A stretch of 64,000 bases of DNA from Termitomyces sp. T153 (GCA_018296165.2 JACKQL020000130.1:1-64000); one strand, 5' to 3'; positions 39,241 to 53,284 are shown, numbered from the stretch's first letter. Made by a program: numbers and translations. Notes: a model not told the origin generated them from the letters alone.

Positions 39241-41339
39241 TGTGTCCAAGAATCAGCTAGAGATATGGGGGAAAATCCTAGAAAAAGAGAGCAGGAAAAA
39301 AGATGCTGGGTATGGCTACTTGAATTCTAAGAAAGCTAGAGACTCTGAGCATCACTTACTGTGGACTATTAACATTAATCCTAAGAAACTGGGGCCCATT
39401 CTGGAACTTGACCCTGCCTCACCAGATCCACTCTTCTCCTCTAACTCAAGATCTGGCCTCCACAATAGAAACTTTATTGAGCCAATCTCAAACATTTCCA
39501 ACAAACTCTCCAGAATAAACAGGGGGACCACTTGACCCTTCCCCTTGTCCACCAGTGCCAGCACCCAATCTTTCTCCTTGTTCTATGACAGGAGCATAAG
39601 CAAATCATCTCCTGTCAATTTGTCTTTCTCATTGCCCTTCTTCAGCACATACTCCAACAAGCTTTCATGGGGATGCAGACTCACAGTCTACCCCAACAAC
39701 AGCCAAGTAATGGCAACCTTGACCTGAGTCTATGGAACAATGACCCCCCAGCTTGGCCCCACCACTCTCAATCCCTGCATGACTAAAACACCTGCCCACT
39801 GTCCAGCCACTTTCTCCTCCCACTCCACCTGAAATAAATGCTGAAGGTGCTTATTGTAGCACTGATTGTACATATCACAAGCCCAATGTAACCCTGCCTC
39901 TAGAGAGGAGAATATACACTCATCTCTGTGAATCATACAATTCTGGCTCTAGAGTAGGTTAGCAGAGAGCCTCAAAAAATGAAGACACACTTATTGGAGC
40001 ACTGGCAACACACCATTTGTGAGTGGGGATTCCAGTGGACATGATGATAGAAAGAAAAAGGAACTAACCAATCACTGAGGATCACAACAACAACATCAAC
40101 TATACTAGCAATTTCTAGAAGCTTAATTGAACCCTGCATGTTTTGAGAGTCTCAATGCTAGAGGAGGAGTACTGTCATGACTCTCCACAGCCCTAATCCC
40201 CTCCTTCCAATCCTAGACCACTTCCTCAAGCAATTCAATTGCCCAACCCTGCCATCAACAGTGCCATCAGACCCTGCTATCAACTCATCAAGTCCACATC
40301 AAAAAACACCCATACCTACTCCATAGAAACCCTACATTTGTTCCACACTAGTCAAAGACCTCCAGCAGCACTGCCAAACCCCATTTCAGCATCACTGCCC
40401 TGCTCCTTGTCTTGAAACACACCCTAAACCTTGGAACTACTCCATACTCTATTTCAAACCTCAAATCACTCTGAGAGTCCTCCCCTATAATAACTGTAAT
40501 ACTATAGTCAGTACATAGTCTTGATATTGCCCGTAGCTTGTGTATAGCTTCCTGGCATTTATTTATTTCCCAGCCTTATCTGTTTCCTGGCATTCATTTC
40601 TAACTATATCTATAACTCCAAACTATAATCTAATCACTTGTCCCAACTTGTAATCCAACTCCAGCTCAACTCCTAAGTCCTCCAATCTTTATATATCTCT
40701 GGACTTGATATTTTTGCCAACCTCAGACTCTGAAGTATCTGTCCAACTCGTGTTTAACTCCAAAGTCTTTTTTTGCTATTATCAAATCTTCAGATCATCT
40801 GCTTAACCTCTGTCTAACTCCAATGCTTCATAAGTTCCTTTAATCATCACAGTTCTCCAACTAGTGGGTTTCTTGCTCTACAGTAAAAGAGCCCCCCAGG
40901 TTAGCTGGACCTAATAAGCACACATAGATCTAAAGTTAGTTACTAAGATGCATTACAATATTGTTATGATAGTTATACCCAAATCAATGATTACTGATGC
41001 ACTTTCTCATTAAACACATTCAGTGGTGAATGATATGAAGTGCAAGGTCATCTTGTTCAAAAAGTGTTCTTTCTTACATGTATTAAATACATATTATAAT
41101 GGTGAGGCATCGATAAGACTACATTCATGCAAAGTATGAATTTTTCATTTTTCATATGTGTTGTGATCCTTTCCAAATTTCTGATTTCTACACAACATAA
41201 CAATCACATGCAGTCTAGGACCTTGATCCATAGAACAATATCCCTTTAGGATCCTTAGTAGTTGCTAGTGACACATTGACTCCTTAGCATCATGATTTTT
41301 CATCTTACCTATTCTAGTTTTATTGCAGCTTCATTTTAC

Positions 41340-43425
41340 TTGATTTAGTCTTATTCACTTTTGTTACAACCCATTCCTAGACCTGTGGACCTCTCCCCAA
41401 GCAACTCCCACATTCCCACAGCACTTGCCAACACTTCCTCAACCTGCCCCAACCTTTGTCCAACCACAGCACCTGCTCCAGCAAACTCTGATGCTTTCTT
41501 GGCTAACTCCAATGTCTCTTCTGCAGGCACCATCACTCCTCTATTCCCCACCAAGCCCCCAGGTATCCCCAAAGCTTCCCTTGCATCCCAGCATATGTTA
41601 TTGACCCACACCAGTGTGTCACTGCAGCCCACCAACTGATCAGAACTAACACCTGTTGACCCTATGCAGCTCCAATGAGCTCTGCCACCCAACTCACAAC
41701 CCCTGAAGGAGTTCCAGTAGTTAGTATTTAAGTTGTAGAGTAATATCTGCTATAGTAGTCTTAATATTACCTACATATGTCTGTATTTATTATATCTTGT
41801 TTCCCAGCTTTGTCTCTATTTCTGTCTCTCATCTCATATTTCTCTCAATTTATCTCATTCTCATCTCTGTCTCATTTTGACTCTGTCTTGTCTTGTCTGC
41901 TCCATTTTTCTTTCATGTTGCCTGAATTTCTTTCAACTCTAACTCTATTACAAACTCTATGCATATCTCTGTTCATAAATTTACACCCCTGTACAGGCAT
42001 AACTAACCCCAGAACTCATCAACACTAATTGATCCCTCATCAATCTCTGGTCCCACTGATAAGACCCAGTTGTCACTGAGCACCATTTTTGGCATTTCAG
42101 ACTTAGCAGCAGCTGACTATTTTAAATTTGGCACAAGTCACAACATTCAGCATGTGGGGCCTAGCCCAAGGTCTGGACCAATGTAGCCTTAGCATGGGAC
42201 TTAAGCAACCACAAGACTTATTGATCATGAGGGATATCACATGGAGCCTGGACCTTGGGTCTAGAATTGTAAGGCCAAGACCTTTGTTAGCAACTTTAGC
42301 AATCCTAGCAACTCTGGCAACAAAACAGCTTTCTCTTACCATATATGGACATATTGCCAGACACGTACCTTTTGCTATCATTCCCCTTGTTGAGTTGACC
42401 AACATACTTGAACAGCATCTACACTTCAGAGACTTCGCTTATAGTTTTTCACTTAGTTACAGACTGACGCCTTATACAGACCATAAACACATTGACAGAC
42501 ACTGTTGCTAGTGGTGACTATTTGCTTACTTTCCCATACTATACTTTGGAACTGTATAAATACTGCCTGTACATAGACACTTCATCATTGAATTGAATAG
42601 ATCCCCCTTGAACCAAATCTGTCTATCTCTAAGCCTACCAGCTTAAGAGTATACTTTGCTTCTACCTTCACTCTATTCCTTTACTCGCCATTAACTTTGA
42701 CTCATTAACAAGTCTTATCAACTTCGACCTCAACCTAGTGTGGTACCAACTATGGGTGCCCTTTGTGTTATCTCAACTTAGTGATGTTAGCAATTGCAGC
42801 TAACAACTAGTTCACATTTGTCCCCCAATTCTGTCTTCCTATTACTGTTTCCCCCTTTCTATTCTATTCCCTCACTCTCCTACCACCATTAAGAGTTCAC
42901 TTTGTCTTAGCCATGCTTCCTGCCTTCACCCATTCTCCTTTCCATCACTAGCAACTTAGGCTAGCAATAGTGACTCCTCTCATCTTCACCTTATAACACA
43001 GCTCTTGCTCTTGTTCTCTGGGATGGTTACTGACTTGTCCTCTACTATTCACTTCCTACTACCAGCTACCCTATCTAGTGACTAGTGCCAGGGCTCTCTT
43101 TTTAGGTTTCCTGCATGGCACTAGGTGGCATAGGAGCACATCACCACTCCCATCACTTGTGTGACCTTCACTTGCCCCACACACTCAATACTTGCTCCTA
43201 TACTTGTACCTGGACATTCCTCAAGCCCAACTCTTATTTGTACCTTGTCTTATACTTTCTCAGACCACTCCAGACTTGTTCAGACTACTCCCCCTAGCTT
43301 GCCCTCACAATTATCTGACATCCAGACCACTCCAGAGTGCTAGGTTATAAGTGCAGGACATTGTGTCTGCCTAGTAAGGACTTTCCCAGTCAAGCTGAGC
43401 CCCTGTGGTCAGCAGAACCTGACAA
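41340..43425 (-). repeat. Inverted LTR-like copy 3, split by a nested insertion
   Basis: On the minus strand it starts TGTCAGGTTCTGCTGACC at 43425 and follows copy 1 (35487-36600) to 41340, except for a clean interruption at 42057-43143. The LTR-like and gag-side parts are both recognisable, so copies 1 and 3 form an inverted pair about 4.7 kb apart. Confidence 0.65.
42057..43143. mobile_element. Nested insertion of 1,087 bases with TG...CA ends and 4-base duplication
   Basis: Copy 1 reads CTGGCCCACTCCCATC (complement strand). In copy 3 this is split into CTGGTCCCAC, then an insert TGATAAGACCCAG...GAGCACATCA, then CCACTCCCATC. The insert starts TG, ends CA and is flanked by CCAC on both sides. 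Inside are a TATA-like word (TATAAATAC near 42555) and TGGTACCAACTATGGG near 42741, which could be a primer-binding site. This fits an LTR retroelement or a remnant of one. Confidence 0.6.
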
Positions 43426-43856
43426 CTTTGTAAATGGCAACATTGACCACTATACTGGCTGTGAGGAAACTACTCAATTCCATGTTGTCCAACACTATTC
43501 TGGGTCTAGACCAATGGTATGTAGCCTCAATGAACATCTAACTTGGTGAAGTAGTGGGCACCTTAGAGGTTATTGACAAGTTCAGGAATGAGTGGAAGGG
43601 AGTAGCAGTTCTTCACTGTCATTACATTCAAGACTCAATAGTCCTGAAACAGACAAAGAAATCCATCCTTCTTGTTGTTGAAGAAGACTAGAGAGGCCAT
43701 TGGAAACTTGAGAGGCATATTCAACTAGAGCTCAAGTTCTACTGCAAGAATACATCTAGTTCATCCTACTCCTAGGGTGCAAGCAAATAGACCTTGCAAC
43801 TAGAGGTCCAGTGCTGGGTATCAGTTCTATTATGTGATCCCATTGTGTAACACTTC

Positions 43857-43994
43857 TGTTACAGATTGCACAGCTTATGGTTTACACTTTGTAAGTCAAA
43901 ACAAGTTGTAATTCTATCTACAGAGTGTAAAGTAAGGTCCTGCCTTATGTAAGTAAAGTTTGTAAATTTTATAGGTAGCATCATGTGATGCTAC
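43857..43994 (+). repeat. Short direct repeat with terminal palindrome, copy 1
   Basis: Starts TGTTACAGATTGCACAGC and ends with the near-perfect palindrome GTAGCATCATGTGATGCTAC (43975-43994). It recurs at 44898. Confidence 0.6.
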
Positions 43995-44897
43995 TGTAAA
44001 GGAATGATCATTCTGCAAGTAAACTCAGCAAGAGTAGGTAAGGCACAGGCAATGAGCAAGAGTCAAGGGGGCATGGGAGCAATCAGGAGTTGGGTAGAGG
44101 GCAAGCACAGTGAGCTGAGCACAGAGGCAATGCTGAAGAATCTTACAGTCAGATCAATAGATAGATCTGGTGAATACTGCTATTGTTTGGTCTGAGGATA
44201 TTTTATCCTGCAGACCATCCTATATACTAACATAACTACTTCATCTGTCAGCAGTATGTTATGAAAGCATGGCTAACAATTAATTTATACTGAGTAATAT
44301 TTGAGTATGTGATTCATGGAAGGTGACTAATAGGGATAGAAGAGTGCAGGGCATGAGGTGGTATATCAGATGAGCTAGAATGATGGATCATCCTCAGACT
44401 AAGCCCAGAATAGAGTTGAACAGTCCTAAAGGGCCATCCCCTTACAGCTACAATAATAATATAACAAATAATTAAATCAAATAGTCTAATAAAATAGTAA
44501 TGGCACACTTTGTTACATAACCATTTTGAGTCTGTCAATGGTCTCATATAAGGTAATGGCCAGCAAGCAGTAGCCATCAAGGAATGGTAAAAAGGGGGTA
44601 GGATATGACATTCCACCCATGAGGCAGCACCAGGGCCCCTAAGGAGTCCCTACATTAGAGATGACATGGCAAAATCCAAAGCATCATGTGGAGCACTTAT
44701 GCAATTCTCCATCAAACTCTGGTTCAGCACTAGGCCCAGACACCTGACATTCCATGATCATGATAGTATCCATTGAGAAAGGTAAACAGTAAGATTTTAA
44801 CATTCTGATTGTAACTTGTGGCAGTGAACTTCTTTCCAGAAGTTTGGCTCTGCTTTGCAAATGAGTCAATGCTTGTTTGACTTAGAAAAGATAATGT

Positions 44898-45038
44898 TTC
44901 TGTTATGATTTGCACAGCTTATGGTTATACCTTCTAAGTCAAAACCAGTCATTGATTCTGTCTACAAAGTATGAAGTAAGGTGCTGTGTTACATAAGTAA
45001 AGTAAATACATTTTAAGGGTAGTATCATGTGACACTAC
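44898..45038 (+). repeat. Short direct repeat with terminal palindrome, copy 2
   Basis: TGTTATGATTTGCACAGC to GTAGTATCATGTGACACTAC (45019-45038) matches the copy at 43857. It lies just upstream of the tyrosine recombinase relic. Direct repeats near such a gene could be element ends (inference). Confidence 0.55.
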
Positions 45039-45149
45039 AATAGTAATATATGTATAATAAATAATTATCATTTTCCCATGAGAAAGTAATGGGATGCTCT
45101 GTTAAACAGATGTTATCATGTGACATTGCCTATACATCAAACTATATTG

Positions 45150-45880
45150 CATTGAATCCTAAGTATCCTACAGAAATTCATTACTTCATCTATGAATATT
45201 ATCTGGACTTTGATGCTAACTGGGCATATCCTCTGGTTCAAGCCACTATTCAAGGATGAAAGAAAGTTCAAGCCAATCTAACTCACAGAAAGTTACCTTT
45301 ATGGCCCTATCACCTCACTACCTTTGTGGATACCATGCAGCAAACAAAACAATATGACAATTTATTGTTTGCTACTATGATGTTGTGCTGTTTTTATGTG
45401 TGTCACCATTCAGGAGAGTTAGTCAAAAGAACAGCTTAGGAGCCTGTCAATTGGCATAAGATTATAAAGAGGTCTTCATTAAAATTCACATCAGGCTATG
45501 CAGGATATCATTTACTTTATCGCAAAGCTGACCCTTTCTTTTATGGGACTGATATTCTATTCACCCATCAGGAGACAGCCAATCCAGTCACATTGCTACA
45601 GGAGTACATGAGAAGTAAAGACAAACTTCACAGTTTTTGTTGGGCCTTATTTATGTGTGAGGATGGATCTATTCCAACAAGGGCATGGTTTGAATCAGAA
45701 CTTTTTCCTTATGTAGGTCAGTCTTTTGGAGGCCATTCAGCATGAGCAGGAGGTATAACTTACTATGCTTCTCTCAGAATTTTGGAGGATATCATTCAAG
45801 TGCTCAGGCATTAGTCATCATCAGCTTGGACAACATGCATTTGCAAAAATCCTTGTGTCAGGTTGGCACTCCAATTAGCA
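45150..45880 (+). pseudogene. Tyrosine recombinase relic (DIRS/Ngaro or Crypton type)
   Basis: One frame reads, with four stops, KKVQANLTHRKLPLW, YDNLLFATMMLCCFYVCH, SGELVKR, WHKIIKRSSLKFTSGYAGYH, RKADPFFYGTDILF, NPVTLLQEYMRSKD, CEDGSIPTRAWFESELFPY, GQSFGGHSA-stop-AGGITYYAS and LEDIIQVLRH-stop-SSSAW. This is the layout of basidiomycete tyrosine recombinases, with box I around SGELV and box II H-x-x-R at GHSA-x-AGG. The box II arginine is now TGA and a conserved tryptophan is TAG. In box I the expected arginine is not seen. The enzyme is dead. A reverse transcriptase was not found nearby, so the element class stays open. Confidence 0.7.
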
Positions 45881-46430
45881 GCCCTCAGAAAATGTTGCAA
45901 AGTTATGTACATGATTCAATTTCTTCTTTCAGTTCAGCTACTTATAACATTCCTTACCTCCACCATCCCTCCCACACTCCTCACAGCCTTTCTATAGCCA
46001 TAGCTTTGTTGCTGCATCAAGAAATTACAAGGTGATTGCCCTGGCAGCCAATTCTTTGCTAAACAACATCTACATTATCAGAATACCTCTCATCAACATC
46101 AACCTTATCATACAACAAGCTGCAGAGGTTGTCAAACATTGAAAGTTTTCTTTCAATAGGCTGATTTTAATATTGACAAAAAACTCTTAACAAGTATTAT
46201 GTTTTCATTATTCGATTTAACGTATATCTTGTTCCATAGGCTACCAATGTAGCATTGTAAATAAAATCATGATACTCCTTTTATGGATTTGTCCAAACCA
46301 CTCAAATATGATTTTGGATTTAATGTAATTAGTCCTATCATATTCTCAAATTCTTTTGGCTCAAGATATTGTTTCCTACACCCAAGTGTAATCAAGCTTG
46401 GGATTCTTGTTATAAGTACTGCACCAATTC

Positions 46431-47269
46431 TTCACCAATTCTCGACGATTGGTGTCTCGGCGCAAAAAGTATGTTCCTTTTCTGAAACCGGCAACAAGCA
46501 CGGCAGCGGACGGCTATCAGCAAACAAATCGAAGCGGTGTCTATCATTACGAAACGTGCTCTAATTCAGACTGAGGTGCCAATTTAAAAGCGCCGAACGC
46601 GTGGGAGGCGGAGGAATTTATAATATATCCATGACGTTCCACGTTAAACTTTCGTTGATGATCCATCTTGTCAACGGTACACTATTTTAAACGTTGCAAC
46701 GGGCAAAGCCGCATGGTCGGGTGTTCTTATGATCCAGCTTTAGCTTTAGTAGGACTTGTTTAGGACGGGTTTTATATTTAATTGGCGAAGAATGATGTTG
46801 ACACGGCTGGAACAAGTTTCTTCAGATAGCCTTTTGCCCCGTGATTTTCGTCCCGCGCAAGACCTTGCCATTGCCAGACCTCTCAACTTCTAATTTCCGA
46901 TACCAACGATACAATGTCCTACGATTGACTCTAGAACTCCCAAATGCTCTCGACAGCCCTCTTGACGGCCTTGCCCTGACTGTTGTCAAGCCGAATCGGA
47001 CTCTGAAATCTACAGCCAGCAGCCAATCGGAGGCTGCGACTGCGAGGGTACTCCTCCTAGCGTGCGGGTACAGACAGGCGAAAAAAGTGAAGGACCCGAC
47101 CAGTTGTCCATCAAGATGTTTTAGATACCATTGTCTCCATTAGTCGACAGGTGGGCTTCTTTTATTGAAAGTTCCTCCACGCTGTCTACATAAATAACAT
47201 CTCTCCAATCAGCCCCTTCTCTGCGGTCGTCCTCTTTCGTCTTTCCTTCCTCACGGTTCCGCATCTGAT
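46431..47269. promoter_or_regulatory. Upstream region of the ZIP transporter
   Basis: CpG-normal DNA resumes here. A TATA-like CTACATAAATAAC near 47185 and a pyrimidine-rich leader precede the start at 47270. An open frame at 46841-47143 has no recognisable content and I do not support it. Confidence 0.4.
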
Positions 47270-48691
47270 ATGTCCGACGAAGTTGACGAGTGTAGCCTTA
47301 TTCCGGCCCCAGAAAACCTCCTCGGCCTTCGTATTGCGTCTATCTTTATCATCCTCGTCGGCTCGTCTTCGGGCGCACTTTTTCCTGTTCTAGCCCGACG
47401 ATCGACCTGGCTACATGTTCCCAAAGCTCTCTTCGAGTGCGCCTTGTTTATCCCGATCTCTAGTAAAAAGCAATTGACTTTTGTTTTACTAGCTTCGCAA
47501 AATACTTTGGATCAGGCATCATCGTGAGTTTGCATCTTGTGACAGTTTGGTCGTTGATCTGATTGGACATGTATGATTTTTGTAGATTGCGACTTCCTTT
47601 ATCCACCTACTTTCTCCTGCCCTCGATGAGTTGGGATCTCCTTGTCTCGGGGAAGGATGGACCGTCTACGTTCGTGCTGCTCATAACTACTCTGTTCGGA
47701 CGAGGTTGCTAACTCTGCTCCTCTAGCCCTATGCCCTGGCGCTGTGCATGCTCAGCATCTTCGGTATCTTCATTATCGAGCTAGTTGCTTTTAGGTGGGG
47801 GACAGCCAAATTGAAAAAGCTCGGCATTGGTTATGGTCAGTGTTGAAACCAATATATCCGTCTTGGCTGGTGCCGATGATAATTCTTTGCTTCTCTTCTA
47901 GACCCTCATGGGCATGACCCCGGATCTCACGCTGCACATGGCCCGGAGCTCGATGGGACTTCAGTTCAAGATAAAGGCAAGAGTGATATTGAATCTCAAG
48001 ACTCGAAGAACCGTCATCACCATCATGTAACCGATACGATGTCGGACAATTCTGTGGCGCAGATACTTGGTGTCGCAATTCTGGAGTTTGGAGTAATCTT
48101 GCATAGGTAAATCAAGACCTGTTTTTTAAAGGATCATCTTGAACTTACGTCAAAATAGCGTGCTCATTGGGCTCACTCTTGCCGTGGATGAGCAATTCAA
48201 AATACTTTTTGTGGTTATCGTTTTCCACCGTACGTTTTCTTGTCATCACTTATATCATTACTCATGGAATTCTTGTAGAAACATTTGAGGGACTGGGTAT
48301 TGGCTCACGACTGGCTCAGATGCACCTACCGCCCAAATATAATTGGGCACCACTTGCAGGTGCAGTGTTGTACGGTATCACAACTCCTATAGGAATTGCC
48401 GTTGGTCTGGGAGTGCGAACAACCTACAATCCCAATAGTACAAAAGCACTCATTGTCAGCGGAGTACTGGACGCGCTAAGTTCCGGCATCTTGATATACA
48501 CTGGCCTTGTAGAGGTATGGATTCCCTGTTGTTGTGCCCATGCAATGTTTGATGTCGTGTTGTAGCTCCTAGCACATGAATTCTTGTTCAACAAGGAAAT
48601 GATGCATGCCTCTAATTGGAAACTTGTCTACGCCATTGGTTCAATGTTGGCTGGGTGGGCCATCATGGCACTTCTTGGGCGCTGGGCATGA
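47270..48691 (+). CDS. ZIP-family zinc transporter (Zrt1/Zrt2-like)
   Basis: Predicted plasma-membrane importer of zinc or related divalent metal. The ATG at 47270 starts MSDEVDECSLIPAPENLLG. Membrane helices: LRIASIFIILVGSSSGALFP, then FAKYFGSGIIIATSFIHLL, where the ALDELGSPCL segment typical of fungal Zrt proteins follows, and CMLSIFGIFIIELVAF. The variable loop is His-rich (DPHGHDPGSHAAHGPE and RHHHHV). Helix 4 is HSVLIGLTLAVDE and helix 5 HQTFEGLGIGSRLA, the metal-binding ZIP signature. The last helices end in WAIMALLGRWA. About six short introns. Zinc-dependent control is likely but no site was identified. Confidence 0.93.
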
Positions 48692-48891
48692 TCTTCGTAC
48701 AGTACATAATTAGAATGACTACACAGTTCCTACTCACAGGGGATGTATCTACGGTTGGAGGATTATTTCTACTACATATGGACATTACTTTGAAAATTGA
48801 AATTTGCATCCGTTGTTATTTTTGGGAGCGGGCCGGGGGATAGCTAACGGCCGGTTTGAATATCAAGTGCAAATATCAATTGCAAATTTCA

Positions 48892-49314
48892 ACCGTTCAG
48901 AGCGCCCTCTCGGCCGCAACGCCCGCTACACAGGCTACAATGTTTAATTGAGTTACAAAATTTCGTAACTCCATCTCTATACGAAGCGGACCCCCAACAT
49001 CAATGACTACAACACAATTCCGTAATAATTTACAGTATACCAGTCCGCCATTCTGCATACCAAATCCGATGCAGTCTTCCTGACGTTAATAGTTCGTTTA
49101 TTCAGGGGAGGGCGTCGATGCAAACGAATAGCAGGACTAAAACGACTGAAAACAAAACGAGCACGGCAAACGCATAAGCAGTGATCAAAGTCCGGGCCGA
49201 CCGGATGAACGGACCGGAAAACGTGACTTTTCAAATGGACACCGCCTCCGGGTTGGCCTCCGGAGAAACGGTTTTTTGGATAGAGCTGACAAGAACCCTC
49301 TACAAAGTAGCGGG
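48892..49314 (-). repeat. Repeat unit D, short CpG-rich copy
   Basis: Read on the minus strand it begins CCCGCTACTTTGTAGAGGG at 49314 and keeps the GAAAAGTCACGTTTTCCGG block shared with units A-C. It ends with GTAGCGGGCGTTGCGGCCG at 48929 and the right-flank word GAGAGGGCGCTC to about 48892. It lacks the BTB fragment. It is the shortest member, lying just upstream of ERV1. Confidence 0.7.
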
Positions 49315-49344
49315 AATTATTTCAATTCTTCACAATAGACAACG

Positions 49345-49929
49345 ATGAACTCTCCGGATGGCTCAACCTCGAAAAACAAGATGCCTCCTGGCATGGTGAT
49401 GGGTCCCGACGGCAAGCCCTGCAAAGTTTGCACTGCTTTTCGCAACTGGCGGCCTGGGACGACAAAAGCAATCGACAAGGAGCGCAAAGGCGGGCAGCAT
49501 TCGCCGTCTGCTGTAGCTGCGATGACAGCATTAGCATCGGGGACAGCCGTCGCCTCTATCACTACACCAACACTAAACGGGCCACCCCCTGACTGCCCTC
49601 CTGACGTAGAACAACTTGGCCGCGCAACATGGACGTTTCTGCACACCACGGCGGCATATTATCCCGAACGCCCAACACCAACACAACGTGCTAACATGCT
49701 GATGCTGTTGCGTTCATTGCCTCTATTATATCCGTGCTCGAACTGTGCCGAGGATTTTGGCGAAGATATTGGGAAAAATCCGCCGGATGTGAGTGGACGT
49801 GTGGGATTGAGCAGGTGGTTATGTGAGCGGCATAATGCAGTGAATGGGAAATTGGGCAAGAAGCTGTTTGATTGTGCCAAGACTGATGAACGTTGGAAAG
49901 ATGGGCCGGCAGATGGTAGTTGTGATTAG
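49345..49929 (+). CDS. ERV1: FAD-linked sulfhydryl oxidase Erv1
   Basis: Oxidises Mia40 in the mitochondrial intermembrane space and passes electrons to cytochrome c. Single exon, 194 residues, ATG at 49345. The N-terminal shuttle cysteine pair appears as CKVC. The FAD domain shows LGRATWTFLHTTAAYYPE, YPCSNCAEDFGED with the active CSNC pair, and LSRWLCERHNAVNGKLGK, where HNAVN contacts FAD. A C-terminal cysteine pair (FDCAK and GSCD) is consistent with a structural disulfide. Its promoter borders repeat unit D: only 30 bases separate the unit's edge from the ATG. Confidence 0.95.
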   Translation: MNSPDGSTSKNKMPPGMVMGPDGKPCKVCTAFRNWRPGTTKAIDKERKGGQHSPSAVAAMTALASGTAVASITTPTLNGPPPDCPPDVEQLGRATWTFLHTTAAYYPERPTPTQRANMLMLLRSLPLLYPCSNCAEDFGEDIGKNPPDVSGRVGLSRWLCERHNAVNGKLGKKLFDCAKTDERWKDGPADGSCD

Positions 49930-50022
49930 AGAGCTGCTGTAGACAAAGATGTAGACTCGTGGCCTCCGAGTCGGCAAGTTGCAACGGATCTATGGACCGA
50001 GTTGTTGATTTCCTCTGAACCA

Positions 50023-52420
<2,398 letters not shown>

Positions 52421-53284
52421 GATAGATTCGAGCATCTAATGTACTATTATACACTTTTGGAAGGATATGAATTCGCTGTAAGAGGTGGCCATGGAGCTCT
52501 CGGTCTTGAGCACATCCCAGATGCATTCTGTTCGGGAAGTAAATAAGAATTCGGAGAGAGAAGTTCGGTCGTCAAATGACTGTCGACGCTCTCAAGACTC
52601 TCAATAAACCCAACTTCTAACATGGGAGAATTTTCTGTAGAGCTTGCCGGTCTAATGGCAATCAATACATTAAACTCTAGTGGTTCTCGCTCAATGAAAA
52701 CTCCACGCAGAGGGGTCATAAATACTCTAGTCCGAGCTCGAAGGACTCCTGATGGAAAAACACGCATCATGGTACGGTGTGGTGAAGCGTCGAGGATAAG
52801 TCGTCATCCACTACGCCGGAGAAACAACCAAGAGACGCGTCTCGCAATGTGAGGGGGGCTCCATGACAAAGCAAATGACTATGATGACCCAAAGTTAAAG
52901 CTTATATGAGGCTAAGTTTCAGACCCATTGCCAGTAAAATGTATGTCTGCGATAAACGGGCTAGATAACCGTTTTGCTAGATCAGCACTCGATCGAGGTG
53001 GACATATGGATGTCTACGTGATCCGCGTCGTCATGTTGGCTGAAGACTCCCGCTGTAATGCGCCGAAAAGATAAAAGGGACAGCTCTTAGCGTGAGAGGG
53101 ATATAAGCTTGAACAGCGCCTCTCTTGACGTTAACATGTATGGTGTAAGCTTGAGAGGCGCCGTGACCGTGACGCGCGTGAACACATCACGGGGTCTTGA
53201 CGTTCCCTCAACTGCAGTTGCAAAGCAGTTGCAGCGAAGTCTGAAGATCTGACCACTTGCCGTTCTCTCCTCTAATCCGGCTAG
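52421..53284. other. Intergenic region between GH47 paralogue B and AP-1 gamma
   Basis: No gene is supported. A minus-strand ORF at 52447-52770 has no recognisable content. A hairpin-forming pair, GCGCCTCTC at 53116 and GAGAGGCGC at 53153, lies about 120 bases before the next start. The promoter of the adaptin gene must be here. Confidence 0.45.
53116..53161. repeat. Inverted repeat, 9-base arms
   Basis: GCGCCTCTC (53116-53124) is perfectly complementary to GAGAGGCGC (53153-53161), with a 28-base spacer. Both arms lie next to an AAGCTTGA word, so part of it may be a local duplication. It lies in the upstream region of the adaptin gene. Confidence 0.6.

Larger units (their letters stand above)
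34860..46430. mobile_element. CpG-depleted island of nested transposable-element relics
   Basis: About 11.6 kb almost free of CG dinucleotides, bounded by CpG-normal DNA on both sides. It holds inverted and direct LTR-like repeats, gag-like coiled-coil relics, a tyrosine recombinase relic and a nested insertion (each listed separately). No frame longer than about 130 codons survives. Inferred stops are mostly TAG and TGA at places that fit C-to-T or G-to-A change. Sub-stretches not listed (for example 39960-41330 and 46040-46430) show only degraded A/T-rich sequence to my eye. A possible further LTR start, TGTCATGACTC, sits at 40173. Confidence 0.8.

Noticed and set aside
41351..42028. Hydrophobic or Gly-rich ORFs of 83-113 codons in the element island
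   Set aside because: They match each other between inverted repeat copies at the DNA level, so they are repeat sequence rather than independent genes.
46841..47143. 100-codon plus-strand ORF before the ZIP gene
   Set aside because: No recognisable motif and no splice context, and it lies in the probable promoter region.
52447..52770. 107-codon minus-strand ORF between GH47 paralogue B and AP-1 gamma
   Set aside because: No recognisable domain and no supporting flanking exons; judged a chance frame.
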